From Campylobacter concisus (GTDB taxonomy: Bacteria; Campylobacterota; Campylobacteria; Campylobacterales; Campylobacteraceae): 64,000 nt of DNA. Under the pieces are notes generated by a model. It saw only the letters and a list, made by a program, of their open reading frames with translations. It had not been told where the DNA came from and did no database searches. Position 1 is the stretch's first letter. Every line of letters begins with the position of its first letter. The stretch is from the NCBI RefSeq assembly GCF_015679985.1, contig NZ_CP049239.1, forward strand, positions 1,736,001 to 1,800,000. Reading direction: 5' to 3'. Position numbers and translations under genes: made by a program. Positions 55,991-64,000 of this stretch are shown here, in pieces.

Positions 55991-56599
55991 TTAGTTGCCT
56001 CTGCTTCCAGGTTTGATCGCTTTGCTTCCATTTTTACAAAGTGGGCAATGCTCAGGCTCATAAATTTCAAACTCAAAATTTCCTAAAGCAAAAAATGGCT
56101 TATCGCTTGGCAGTTTTGCATTTGGCTTGGCCTTATTGTCTAAATTTGTAACCTTACAAAAGCCACGATTCGCAAGTGCTGCAAAGCCAACTACCTCACC
56201 ACCAAGGCTCTCTATCACGTGCGCTGCTTCAAGTGCCGAGCCGCCAGTCGTGATGATGTCCTCACAAACGATAAATTTCTCACCCTTTTTTACCTCAAAA
56301 CCGCGCCTAAGACTCATTGCCTTTTCAACTCGCTCTGTAAATATAAATCGCTTCTTTGCTGCGCGAGCTAGCTCATAGCCAGCTAAAATTCCTCCAAGTG
56401 CAGGCGAGCAAACGCTATCAAATTTAATACCAAATTTCTCTATCACACGGGCAAGCTCGTCAGCTAGCTTTCCAGCCAAAGCTGGGTCTTCAAGCACCTT
56501 TGCGCTTTGGAGATAAAACTGCGAGTGATTACCGCTGCTTAGTAAAAAATGTCCCTCTAAATATGCCCCAGCCTCTTTATAAATTTTCTCTAAATCCAT
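55991..56599 (-). CDS. pyrE: Orotate phosphoribosyltransferase
   Basis: 202 residues. PRPP-binding motif [17 protein letters not shown] and N-terminal [16 protein letters not shown]. Joins orotate and PRPP to OMP in pyrimidine synthesis. The C-terminal tail carries a CPLC pair ([20 protein letters not shown]), an extension absent from E. coli PyrE and possibly metal-binding. Confidence 0.95.
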   Translation of the reverse strand: MDLEKIYKEAGAYLEGHFLLSSGNHSQFYLQSAKVLEDPALAGKLADELARVIEKFGIKFDSVCSPALGGILAGYELARAAKKRFIFTERVEKAMSLRRGFEVKKGEKFIVCEDIITTGGSALEAAHVIESLGGEVVGFAALANRGFCKVTNLDNKAKPNAKLPSDKPFFALGNFEFEIYEPEHCPLCKNGSKAIKPGSRGN

Positions 56600-56685
56600 C
56601 GTTTTTTCCTTTTAAAATTTACTCAAAATCTTAACACAAGCCCACTTAAGCCACTCTTTTTAAAATTTAATAAGCCACACATTTG

Positions 56686-56691
56686 TATAAT
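56686..56691 (+). promoter_or_regulatory. -10 box of the antiporter gene
   Basis: TATAAT in TTGTATAATC, 28 nt before the chosen ATG. Confidence 0.55.
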
Positions 56692-56718
56692 CTCTCAACA
56701 CTCACAAAAAGGACGCTC

Positions 56719-58086
56719 ATGCTTATATTTAACCCTGTTGTTTTTAGCATTTTGGTAATGACGATACTTTGTCTATTGCGTTTTAACATTTTGCTTTCTA
56801 TACTTATCTCTGCTCTTGTTGCGGGAGTAATGTATAAGCATGGATTTAGTGGATTTGAAAGTGGCATTGCAGGTGGGATCGATAGCCTCTTTACAGCCCT
56901 AAAAGAGACTACACAAAGCCTCATAAGCGGTATGCAAGGCAATCTTGAAACATCGCTTAGTTATATTTTGCTTGGTGCTTTAGCAGCCGCCATCGCAAAT
57001 ACAAATTTAACTGCTATCTTGATAAATGCTTTGAGTAAATTCCTTAGCTCAAATAAAGTGATTTTTATACTAACTATCGCATTTATAGCGTGTTTATCTC
57101 AAAATTTAATCCCTGTTCACATAGCTTTTATACCTATTTTGATCCCGCCGCTTCTTGCTATTATGAACAAAATGGGAATAGATAGACGTGCCGTGGCTTG
57201 TGCTTTGACATTTGGTCTTCAAGCGCCTTATGTAAGCCTTAGCGTTGGCTTTGGTCTGCTTTTTCACAATATCTTAAAAAAAGAGCTAGCAAATAACGGC
57301 ATAACCACATCTATTTCTGATATCTCTTCTGTTATGTGGATAGGTGGTGCTTCGATGCTTATTGGACTTATCCTTGCCATACTTTTTTATGGTAAAAAAA
57401 GAGCTTATAAAACTTCAAAATTTGAAAAAGAAGAGCTTGATGAGATCGAGCGTGCAAAAAGCCTTGAGATGACTAAAAAAGAGTGGGCGGTTTTAGCTGG
57501 TGCAGTTGTGGCTTTTGGTGTGCAAATTTATACTGAGCTACTACCTCTTGGTGCATTACTTGGACTTTTGGTTATGGTCGTTTTTGGCGGTATCGAGTAT
57601 AAAAAAGTAGATAAGATCATGGATAACGGCCTTGCTATGATGGGATTTATCGCATTTATCATGCTAGTTGCTGCAGGTTATGGCACTATCTTAAGAGAGA
57701 GTGGCGGCATAGACGAGCTTGTAAAATACGCTAGCTTGGTATCTGGCGGCAAGATAGGCGGAGCATTTTTGATGCTTCTTATCGGACTTCTCGTTACGAT
57801 GGGTATAGGCACTAGCTTTGGTACGATCCCTATCTTAGCTTCTATCTATGTGCCACTATGCGTTAGTCTTGGTTTTGGCGTACCAGCCATCATCTTGTTA
57901 GTTGGTATAGCAGCAGCTCTAGGAGATGCTGGAAGTCCTGCAAGCGATAGCACACTTGGGCCAACAAGCGGTCTAAATGCTGATGGTGAACACAACCACA
58001 TATATGATACTTGTGTGCCTACATTTGTATTTTTCAATATCCCACTTATCATCGGTGGCATAGTTGGAGCTATGATACTTGGATAA
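56719..58086 (+). CDS. Na+/H+ antiporter NhaC-family transporter
   Basis: 455 residues, about 11-12 membrane helices. The C-terminal region DAGSPASDSTLGPTSGLNADGEHNH is characteristic of this family within the IT superfamily (PF03553-type). It may exchange sodium or an organic anion for protons at the cytoplasmic membrane; the substrate is not evident. ATG 56719 has AAAAAGGA upstream; a frame extension to 56683 overlaps the -10 box and is rejected. Confidence 0.85.
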   Translation: MLIFNPVVFSILVMTILCLLRFNILLSILISALVAGVMYKHGFSGFESGIAGGIDSLFTALKETTQSLISGMQGNLETSLSYILLGALAAAIANTNLTAILINALSKFLSSNKVIFILTIAFIACLSQNLIPVHIAFIPILIPPLLAIMNKMGIDRRAVACALTFGLQAPYVSLSVGFGLLFHNILKKELANNGITTSISDISSVMWIGGASMLIGLILAILFYGKKRAYKTSKFEKEELDEIERAKSLEMTKKEWAVLAGAVVAFGVQIYTELLPLGALLGLLVMVVFGGIEYKKVDKIMDNGLAMMGFIAFIMLVAAGYGTILRESGGIDELVKYASLVSGGKIGGAFLMLLIGLLVTMGIGTSFGTIPILASIYVPLCVSLGFGVPAIILLVGIAAALGDAGSPASDSTLGPTSGLNADGEHNHIYDTCVPTFVFFNIPLIIGGIVGAMILG

Positions 58087-58117
58087 AATTTGGCGTTAAT
58101 TACGCCAAATTTCTTTT
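58086..58117 (+). terminator. Terminator of the antiporter gene
   Basis: AAATTTGGCG, loop TTAATTA, CGCCAAATTT, then CTTTTTATTT: a perfect 10-bp stem at the end of the gene. Confidence 0.75.
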
Positions 58118-58148
58118 TATTTCTTCTACTTTTTATCAATATAAATTT

Positions 58149-58165
58149 TTGGAACATCTTTTGCT
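58149..58165 (+). promoter_or_regulatory. Sigma-54 promoter of flgE
   Basis: TTGGAAC at 58149-58155 and TTGCT at 58161-58165, with the invariant GG and GC separated by exactly 10 nt, match the -24/-12 consensus (TGGCAC-N5-TTGCW). It lies about 43 nt before the hook gene, which is RpoN-dependent in Campylobacter. Confidence 0.75.
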
Positions 58166-58207
58166 TTTGAAAAATATAAAAATTTAAAATGCAAAAAGGA
58201 TAAGTCA

Positions 58208-60652
58208 ATGATGAGATCACTTTGGTCTGGTGTTTCAGGCCTACAAGCCCACCAGATAGCCATGGACGTAGAAGGCAACAATATCGCAAACGTTAATACC
58301 TATGGTTATAAATACAACCGTGCAAATTTTGCTGATATACTAAGCCAAACTCCAAGAGTCGCTACTGCTCCACAAGGTCAGCTAGGCGGTCAAAATGCTA
58401 TGCAAATAGGTCTAGGAACGACTATAAACTCAACTACAAGAATTTTCTCACAAGGCACACTAACATCTACTGATAAGCAAACAGACCTTGCACTTCAAGG
58501 AAATGGTTTCTTTGTCGTATCTCCAGATGGTGGAACTACAAGATACTATACAAGAAATGGTGACTTTGTCCGTGATAAAGCTGGAAATTTTGTAAACAAT
58601 AGTGGCTATATCGTTCAAGGCTGGACAAGAGATGAAGAGACTGGCACTATCGACTCAACAGGTCCTATAAAAAATATCGTGATCAAAGAGGGTCTTACCA
58701 CTCCAGCAAGAGCGACAACAGAAGTAAAGATAAAAGGCAACCTTGACTCAGGTAATACCATAGGACAAAGAAGCACGCCTATTTATTCACTAGACTCTGT
58801 TGCTGGTGGACGTGACTATAACAATGATGGAATTTTAAATGCAAACGAAGTCCATAACGAGAATGATGTAAATAATGATCAGTTTTATACGAACTCAAGA
58901 AAAGAACAAAGCTTAACAGAGCGTGGCGTCGATCTTGGTGTTACATTTGATGAGCTTGGAAATGGCCTTGCTTTAAGAGATGGACAAGGTATCTGGGTGA
59001 GCTACGCAAATGCTAAAACTGAAAAATTTACAGTAGGAAGTGGATTGCCACAAAGCATCGGACAGATAAACCCAGCAGCAACACTTGATATCACGATCAA
59101 TGGCACAAACATCAAATCTCAAGCTAACACAATAACAAGTATAAGTGATGTTGCAGCTGCTATCAACGCCCAGTATAATAAAACTGGCGTTAGAGCTGAA
59201 ATTTCAGAAGGTAATAAACTAACACTTATAAATAGAAATAACTCAGGCACTACTGAAGAGACAAAAAATATCCATTTAAAAGTAAATGGCGGAAATACAG
59301 TTACTGGTTTAGCTGATAAAGATATCATAACAGCTTATCAATATGTCTATACAAGCTCACAAACAACAGCTGTTCATCCAAATAACGATAAAATCGCAAG
59401 ACAAGTAACAACAACAGAAGATCTTCGCGCTGCTATGCAAGAAGATGCTAGAAACCACGTTGACTATAACGGCGACGGCCAAATAAGAGCAAACTCAGAT
59501 GCACTTGATGCGGCAAAACTAGCAACCGCAGCACATAGAATAGCACCTGGAACTGGTGGAGCAGCCATAACTAACACTGCATATCAAACAGCTTATAATA
59601 CAGCATATGCCGCTGCAGCTGGTACTCCGGATCAAAAGCACGCAGCTGGTATCGCGGCACTTCAAGCACTTGCAGGTGATGATACAAACGATGGTGTAAA
59701 GATCACTGTAAATAAACTAGGTCAATTTCAACTAGAAAACCCATCAAATGAAGTAGCAGATCATGCACTTTACATGACAACAACTGGTCTTACAAAGCCA
59801 GCTCAAGGTACAAATAATTCAGCTGTAAATGAAAACGTTAGACTTACAACTATTATGAAAGCACTTGATGGCGCACTAAGCCCAGGCCAAGCTCTAAGAG
59901 CAAGTGGAAAGATGATGATGTCAAGCCACGGCTCAACGGCAGAAATTTTTGACTCACTTGGCTCAAAACACACAGTTAGTATCAAATGGACAAAGACAGG
60001 CACCACAACAGATGGTGGAACTGAGTGGAGTATGGTCATACAAGTACCAGAGCCAGCTAAGATAAACTATACAGGTGAAGGCCCAGATAACGTTATAACT
60101 GGAACAGCTAGATTTAACGCAAATGGCTCACTCGCAAGTTTCCACCCAGCAACGATAACATTTTCAGCTAACAACGGCTCACAAAGTGGTCAAAACATTA
60201 GCTTAAATTTTGGTCTGGGAACTGATTTTAACGGCTTAACAAGCTTTGATAAAGACTCATCAACTGAGTCAATCTCACAAGATGGCTACACAGGTGGCAC
60301 TCTAAATGGCATAAAAATAGATGAGACCGGAACGATAATAGGCTCATTTTCAAATGGTCAAAGCTTTGGCCTGGCTAAAGTAGCACTTGCTACCTTTACA
60401 AATAATGAAGGTCTTCAAAGTGAGGGCGGAAATGTCTTTTCACAAACCGCAAACTCAGGTGAAGCAGTTATCGGTGCAGCTGGCACAGGCGATAAAGGAA
60501 CGATCGCGGCTTCAAAACTTGAAGCTAGTAACGTCGATCTAAGCCGTGCGCTAACAGATCTTATCGTTATTCAAAGAGGTTTCCAAGCAAACTCAAAAAC
60601 GATCACAACAAGTGATGAGATGCTAAATACACTTCTTCAATTAAAACAATAA
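58208..60652 (+). CDS. flgE: Flagellar hook protein
   Basis: 814 residues. The conserved N-terminus MRSLWSGVSGLQAHQIAMDVEGNNIANVNTYG is given in part only as SGVSGLQAHQ and NNIANVNT; the C-terminus is SNVDLSRALTDLIVIQRGFQ. Between them lies a long surface-exposed variable region (about 180-600). That region contains loops resembling calcium-binding EF-hand/dockerin loops: DYNNDGILNANE (203-214), DVNNDQFY (from 220) and DYNGDGQIRANSD (419-431). It forms the hook that joins basal body and filament. AAAAGGATAAG precedes the first of two adjacent ATGs. Confidence 0.94.
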   Translation: MMRSLWSGVSGLQAHQIAMDVEGNNIANVNTYGYKYNRANFADILSQTPRVATAPQGQLGGQNAMQIGLGTTINSTTRIFSQGTLTSTDKQTDLALQGNGFFVVSPDGGTTRYYTRNGDFVRDKAGNFVNNSGYIVQGWTRDEETGTIDSTGPIKNIVIKEGLTTPARATTEVKIKGNLDSGNTIGQRSTPIYSLDSVAGGRDYNNDGILNANEVHNENDVNNDQFYTNSRKEQSLTERGVDLGVTFDELGNGLALRDGQGIWVSYANAKTEKFTVGSGLPQSIGQINPAATLDITINGTNIKSQANTITSISDVAAAINAQYNKTGVRAEISEGNKLTLINRNNSGTTEETKNIHLKVNGGNTVTGLADKDIITAYQYVYTSSQTTAVHPNNDKIARQVTTTEDLRAAMQEDARNHVDYNGDGQIRANSDALDAAKLATAAHRIAPGTGGAAITNTAYQTAYNTAYAAAAGTPDQKHAAGIAALQALAGDDTNDGVKITVNKLGQFQLENPSNEVADHALYMTTTGLTKPAQGTNNSAVNENVRLTTIMKALDGALSPGQALRASGKMMMSSHGSTAEIFDSLGSKHTVSIKWTKTGTTTDGGTEWSMVIQVPEPAKINYTGEGPDNVITGTARFNANGSLASFHPATITFSANNGSQSGQNISLNFGLGTDFNGLTSFDKDSSTESISQDGYTGGTLNGIKIDETGTIIGSFSNGQSFGLAKVALATFTNNEGLQSEGGNVFSQTANSGEAVIGAAGTGDKGTIAASKLEASNVDLSRALTDLIVIQRGFQANSKTITTSDEMLNTLLQLKQ

Positions 60653-60669
60653 TAACTAATACTTTTACA

Positions 60670-60692
60670 AAAGGGAGCGTTTGTCTCCCTTT
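60670..60692 (+). terminator. Terminator of flgE
   Basis: AAAGGGAG, loop CGTTTGT, CTCCCTTT: a perfect 8-bp stem 17 nt after the flgE stop. The T run is short. Confidence 0.6.
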
Positions 60693-60770
60693 AAAATTTA
60701 TGCTTTAAATTTACAAATAAAATCAGCCTTCTTTTTGTAAAATGCTAAAAAATTTTACAAAAGAGAAAAA

Positions 60771-61400
60771 ATGCAAGTAACACTACTAAATCATACTCCA
60801 CTAAATATCTGCTCTCACGCTATCCGCACATGCTGGCAAAGCTTTGAAAAAGGTGACAACGGCGGTGAAAAAGATGTTGAGCTAATAGATAGAGTAGGTA
60901 ATAAATTTAAACACGCCTCGACCTTAGAGCACCTATACTACAACTTCTACATCCAAGGTATCTCTCGTGCGCTACTTCAAGAGCTAGCTCGTCACCGCTT
61001 AGCGAGCTTAAGCGTCAAATCAACTCGCTACACATTAAAAGAGCTTAAAAAAGAGGAAAAATTTGAATTAGGGCAGTTTGAGCGTGCGGCTAAATTTATT
61101 GTACTAACAAATGATGAGTTAGTCGATAACACAAGCATAAAAGCACTTGAAAATTTGCGTGAAATTTTAGCCTCAACTACAAAAAGCCTTGACATCGTCA
61201 AATACTGCTTGCCAGAGTGCTATAAAACTGAGCTTACATGGAGCATAAATGCTAGAAGCTTGCAAAATTTCATCTCACTAAGAAGCTCAAAATCAGCCCT
61301 TTGGGAGATAAGAAATTTAGCAAATGCTATCTACGATGCCTTGCCTGAAGAGCATAAATTTATCTTTGAAAAGTGCTTGCCAGAGGATGAGCAAAACTAA
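60771..61400 (+). CDS. thyX: Flavin-dependent thymidylate synthase
   Basis: 209 residues. The ThyX signature RHR-x7-S is present as R74-H75-R76 with S84 (RHRLASLSVKSTRY). Makes dTMP from dUMP using FAD and methylenetetrahydrofolate, replacing ThyA. AAAGAGAAAA precedes the ATG. A short dyad (CTAACAT-TT-ATGTTAG) spans the stop codon. Confidence 0.96.
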   Translation: MQVTLLNHTPLNICSHAIRTCWQSFEKGDNGGEKDVELIDRVGNKFKHASTLEHLYYNFYIQGISRALLQELARHRLASLSVKSTRYTLKELKKEEKFELGQFERAAKFIVLTNDELVDNTSIKALENLREILASTTKSLDIVKYCLPECYKTELTWSINARSLQNFISLRSSKSALWEIRNLANAIYDALPEEHKFIFEKCLPEDEQN

Positions 61401-61452
61401 CATTTATGTTAGTGTAGTTTATGGTTTAGAAGTGATGAAACGAGCACTAAAT

Positions 61453-62559
61453 TTACTTTTGTAAAACATAAAGAAGCTCGTCTACGTGGATGTTTCTAGC
61501 TTTTAAATTTCTACTACCACGGTAGGCGTTATACTTTTGGCGCAATAGTTGAACCTTGCCAATTTTATTTAGGTTTTGATCAAATTCATCTTGATTGATA
61601 AAGCCCTCTGAGTTAAACGAGATAAGCACAAATTTCGCTTTTAAATTTGCTATCAACTCGAAAAATGCCTCGCTTGCTGATGATTTTTTATTAAAGACTG
61701 ATCTGTTCCAGTCCTTTGCGATGCCTGAAACTTTTGAAATTTTACTTGGTTCCTCGTAGCTTGCGATGAGATTTAGCATGAAGTAGTTTGAGCCGTATGG
61801 ATGCTGATTATAAGGCGGATCAAGATAGACTAGATCAAGCCCATCAAGCTCTTTTGCTAGTAAATTTGCGTCCTTTTGATAGACCTCAAATGGCACGCTA
61901 AAATTTGAAAAAATTGGCTTAGTCAAATTTATATCAGAAGTGATCCTTGAAATGGCGTTTTGCCCCCTGCCACCAAACTGGCCAATGCCCTCTTTATTTT
62001 TATGAAAACCTTTAAAAATTCCACTTGTATTTGCATGCACACTTGCATTATAAAGTAGTGGAGCTATGAAAAATTTTCTCATCTCCTCTGGCAACATCTC
62101 ATCTATGAGCCTTCTAGCAGTGTCAATGAATTTGGCATTTTTTCTCGTGTAAAAGACCCGCTCACCAAAAGCGATATTTTCATCATCTTTTGGAGCGTAA
62201 AGTTTTGTTATAAAGCCTTCAGAAAGGTTATTTTCTATCTCTTTTTCAAGCTTTTTTTGCCAAAAATTTATCTCATCTCTTAGCTCATTTGTGGCGTTTT
62301 GCAGGTAGCATGAGTTTGTGATGAAGCTATAAAACTCCAAGTCGTTTGTAACTAGAAATTCGCTATTTTGTTTTAAAAACCTAGCTACCACGCCGCTTCC
62401 ACTAAAGAGGTCGCAGCAGCTAAGCTTCTCTTTTTTAAGCTCGTCTTTTGCGTATTTTACGCCTAGATCTATAAAGCCTAAAAGCGAGCGTTTGTTACCA
62501 AGATAGGTTAAAATTTGCTCTTTTAGATAGGCTTGATTTTCTAGCTTAGTCGTCTTCAA
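61453..62559 (-). CDS. DNA adenine-N6 methyltransferase
   Basis: 368 residues. SAM-binding motif CDLFSGSGVVARFL (FSGSG 52-56) and catalytic DPPY at 247-250 (VYLDPPYNQHPYGSNY), order alpha-type (D12 class). TYLGNKRSLLGFI near the N-terminus is also typical. No restriction gene adjoins, so it is probably solitary. C. jejuni has a solitary methylase, CtsM, needed for DNA uptake; orthology is possible but not shown. Start TTG at 62557-62559 lies 1 nt after the luxS stop with no ribosome site, so it depends on luxS translation. Confidence 0.88.
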   Translation of the reverse strand: MKTTKLENQAYLKEQILTYLGNKRSLLGFIDLGVKYAKDELKKEKLSCCDLFSGSGVVARFLKQNSEFLVTNDLEFYSFITNSCYLQNATNELRDEINFWQKKLEKEIENNLSEGFITKLYAPKDDENIAFGERVFYTRKNAKFIDTARRLIDEMLPEEMRKFFIAPLLYNASVHANTSGIFKGFHKNKEGIGQFGGRGQNAISRITSDINLTKPIFSNFSVPFEVYQKDANLLAKELDGLDLVYLDPPYNQHPYGSNYFMLNLIASYEEPSKISKVSGIAKDWNRSVFNKKSSASEAFFELIANLKAKFVLISFNSEGFINQDEFDQNLNKIGKVQLLRQKYNAYRGSRNLKARNIHVDELLYVLQK

Positions 62560-62560
62560 A

Positions 62561-63076
62561 TTAGTGCTTTTTTAGTCCCATACCATCAACGTCAAGCTTG
62601 ATCTCATCGTTGTTTATGATGACTAAGCCAAGATCAAGAATTTTCTTTGCTATGGCGTGTGCTTCATCAAGTGAGTGCATCTTATAAGTGCCACATTGAA
62701 ATTTATTTAACTCTGGAATTTTATCTTGGTCTTTGACTTCTAAGATGTCTTTCATAGAGGCAAGCCATGCTTTTTTTACAGCTTCTTCGCTAGGTGTGCC
62801 GATCAAACTCATATAAAAGCCAGTCCTACAGCCCATCGGTGAGATGTCTATGATCTCCACGCTATTGCCATTTAGGTGATTTCTCATAAAGCCAGCAAAC
62901 AAATGCTCTAATGTATGAGTACCTTTCTCCGGCAAAATTTCTTCATTTGGCTTGCAAAATCTTAAGTCAAAAACACTGATATCATCGCCCTTTGGCGTTT
63001 TCATACTTTTTGCTAGTCTTACTCCTGGGGCTTGCATTTTTACGTGATCTACACAAAAACTATCAAGTAATGGCAT
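62561..63076 (-). CDS. luxS: S-ribosylhomocysteine lyase
   Basis: 171 residues. Metal ligands H54 and H58 (HTLEH) and C128 (QCGTYKMH), catalytic C83 (MGCRTGFY). Splits S-ribosylhomocysteine into homocysteine and DPD, the AI-2 precursor, in the activated methyl cycle. AAAGGAGAAAAT precedes the ATG. The next gene is a SAM-using DNA methylase, a plausible functional link. Confidence 0.97.
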   Translation of the reverse strand: MPLLDSFCVDHVKMQAPGVRLAKSMKTPKGDDISVFDLRFCKPNEEILPEKGTHTLEHLFAGFMRNHLNGNSVEIIDISPMGCRTGFYMSLIGTPSEEAVKKAWLASMKDILEVKDQDKIPELNKFQCGTYKMHSLDEAHAIAKKILDLGLVIINNDEIKLDVDGMGLKKH

Positions 63077-63210
63077 ATTTTCTCCTTTAAATTTTTGGTA
63101 ATTCTAGCGTAAAAAATGTTTAAAATTTAAAGGCTCATGCAAAATTTCAGATAAACCTTGTAATATCTGAATGTTTGTGGGTATTAAAATAATAAAAATT
63201 TTACTTACTA

Positions 63211-63900
63211 TTATAAATTTCTCATATATTCTGTGCTATAAATACCTTGAATACGTCTTTCCATGTCACTATACCAACTTTTTGGAAGAGTAGTAAGAGA
63301 GTTAAATTTCTCTAGTAAATTTAAATTTTTACTTGGAGCGCAAAAAAGTCTATTTACTTCTAAAATGCTCATATGAACTGGATCTTTTTCTATAACTTCT
63401 ATCACATCGCCCACTTTGCACGATCCTGGTGTTATGACACGGTAATACCAGCCAGTAAGGCCAGTTTCAAAGATGTGAGTAGCCATATTTTCATTGCCCC
63501 ATCTTTTTGAGAGCTTAAAGCATGGTTTTCTAGGCTGCGAGACTTGAAGCACAAGCGAGCCAATCTTATGGATATCACCCACATAAACGCAGCTCTCATC
63601 AAGCCCATCAACACATAAATTCTCCCCCATAGCTCCATAAGCCATATTTTTTAATCCTAAAAAACTCTCCCAATCGGCGTAATTTGCAAATGAATTTGCA
63701 AAAACTGCCTTTTCAGGGCCGCCATGGTGCTTTGTATCAGCGACACTATCACCCACAAAGCCAAGTTCATTTGCGAAAATTTCGCCATTTTGAGCTACTT
63801 TAAATATAGCTGAACTCCATGGTGTATTTAGCTTATTAGTAGCACTTTGCGAGCCATAGTTTTTCACCTCGCCAATTAATAATGCTTTTAATGTTGCCAT
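63211..63900 (-). CDS. MOSC domain protein (YiiM-like)
   Basis: 229 residues. MOSC domain with the conserved cysteine in QPRKPCFKLSKRWG and the ENL segment in GAMGENLCVDGLD; the helical C-terminal extension fits the YiiM group. These proteins use molybdenum cofactor to reduce N-hydroxylated compounds. AGGGAAAAG precedes the ATG. It starts 17 nt after the ruvC stop, so both may be cotranscribed. Confidence 0.88.
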   Translation of the reverse strand: MATLKALLIGEVKNYGSQSATNKLNTPWSSAIFKVAQNGEIFANELGFVGDSVADTKHHGGPEKAVFANSFANYADWESFLGLKNMAYGAMGENLCVDGLDESCVYVGDIHKIGSLVLQVSQPRKPCFKLSKRWGNENMATHIFETGLTGWYYRVITPGSCKVGDVIEVIEKDPVHMSILEVNRLFCAPSKNLNLLEKFNSLTTLPKSWYSDMERRIQGIYSTEYMRNL

Positions 63901-63917
63901 CTTTTCCCTATCAAAAT

Positions 63918-64000
63918 TTAGCTTATTCTTAAATTATTTGCGTGAGTTAGTGCGATCGCGATCGCATCGGTGATATCAAGCGGTTTTATCTCTTTATTTA
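63918..64000 (-). CDS. ruvC: Crossover junction endonuclease RuvC (C-terminal end only)
   Basis: The last 27 codons in the window read EIKPLDITDAIAIALTHANN followed by LRIS and TAA at 63918-63920. The D-x-x-D-A-(I/L)-A-(I/L)-A pattern is the conserved C-terminal helix of RuvC, with the metal-binding Asp residues. The rest lies beyond the window edge. Confidence 0.82.
   Translation of the reverse strand, partial: NKEIKPLDITDAIAIALTHANNLRIS

Overview
The window is AT-rich, densely coded bacterial DNA. I assign it to Campylobacter (Campylobacterota), most like the anaerobic/oral C. concisus-C. curvus-C. rectus group. The reasons are the gene set and its arrangement: desulforubrerythrin, DUF4492-cydAB, RNase J beside ksgA, a sigma-54 hook gene, luxS and a Wolinella-type mcc sulfite-reduction cluster. 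It also has TATAAT-type -10 boxes without clear -35 boxes, and many TTG starts. The species is inference. I see no rRNA, tRNA, CRISPR array, insertion sequence or prophage.

Layout. 1-3.6 kb: recJ (cut by the window edge) with a 40-codon ORF overlapping its start, a GC-rich flavodoxin-fold oxidoreductase, and pyrG. 3.6-8.6 kb: a cytochrome bd operon (DUF4492, cydA, cydB and a 33-residue CydX-like protein), then a periplasmic arylsulfate sulfotransferase. 8.6-13.9 kb: hypothetical genes, ilvD, rmuC, a DUF5339 protein and desulforubrerythrin. 14-19.8 kb: an accessory redox/ester-hydrolase region with a second flavodoxin-fold oxidoreductase, the deleted remnant of a tannase/feruloyl esterase, a double-ABM secreted protein, a complete subtype-B tannase, two Rossmann oxidoreductases and an iron alcohol dehydrogenase. 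19.9-26.8 kb: ribonucleotide reductases. The class III enzyme is in two pieces: a 700-residue catalytic chain without its radical glycine and a separate 56-residue chain that carries it. nrdG lies downstream and class I nrdA upstream, with a low-GC coiled-coil gene between nrdD and nrdA.

27-40.3 kb: housekeeping genes (purB, RNA pseudouridine synthases, rlmN, hisF, a 1092-residue SF1 helicase, ksgA, rnj, kdsD). 40.4-55.7 kb: a frameshifted Sel1 gene and then a minus-strand respiratory sulfite reduction locus. It runs from the two-component pair mccRS through the octaheme reductase mccA, mccB (FKBP), mccC/mccD (Fe-S/NrfD quinol dehydrogenase), the dedicated heme lyase ccsA1 and a Sel1 protein. 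It continues into a probable copper-handling module: a tandem NosL protein, a small membrane protein, an FtsX/LolD-type ABC transporter, a Cys-rich membrane protein and a membrane-anchored exported protein. 56-64 kb: pyrE, an NhaC-family antiporter, flgE with calcium-loop-like motifs, thyX, luxS coupled to a DNA adenine methylase, a MOSC protein and the end of ruvC.

How the genes fit together: cytochrome bd, sulfite respiration, both oxygen-dependent and oxygen-sensitive RNRs and desulforubrerythrin suit a microaerobe that also grows anaerobically. The mcc locus reads as one functional unit: sensing, terminal reductase, electron delivery from quinol, special heme attachment and copper supply.
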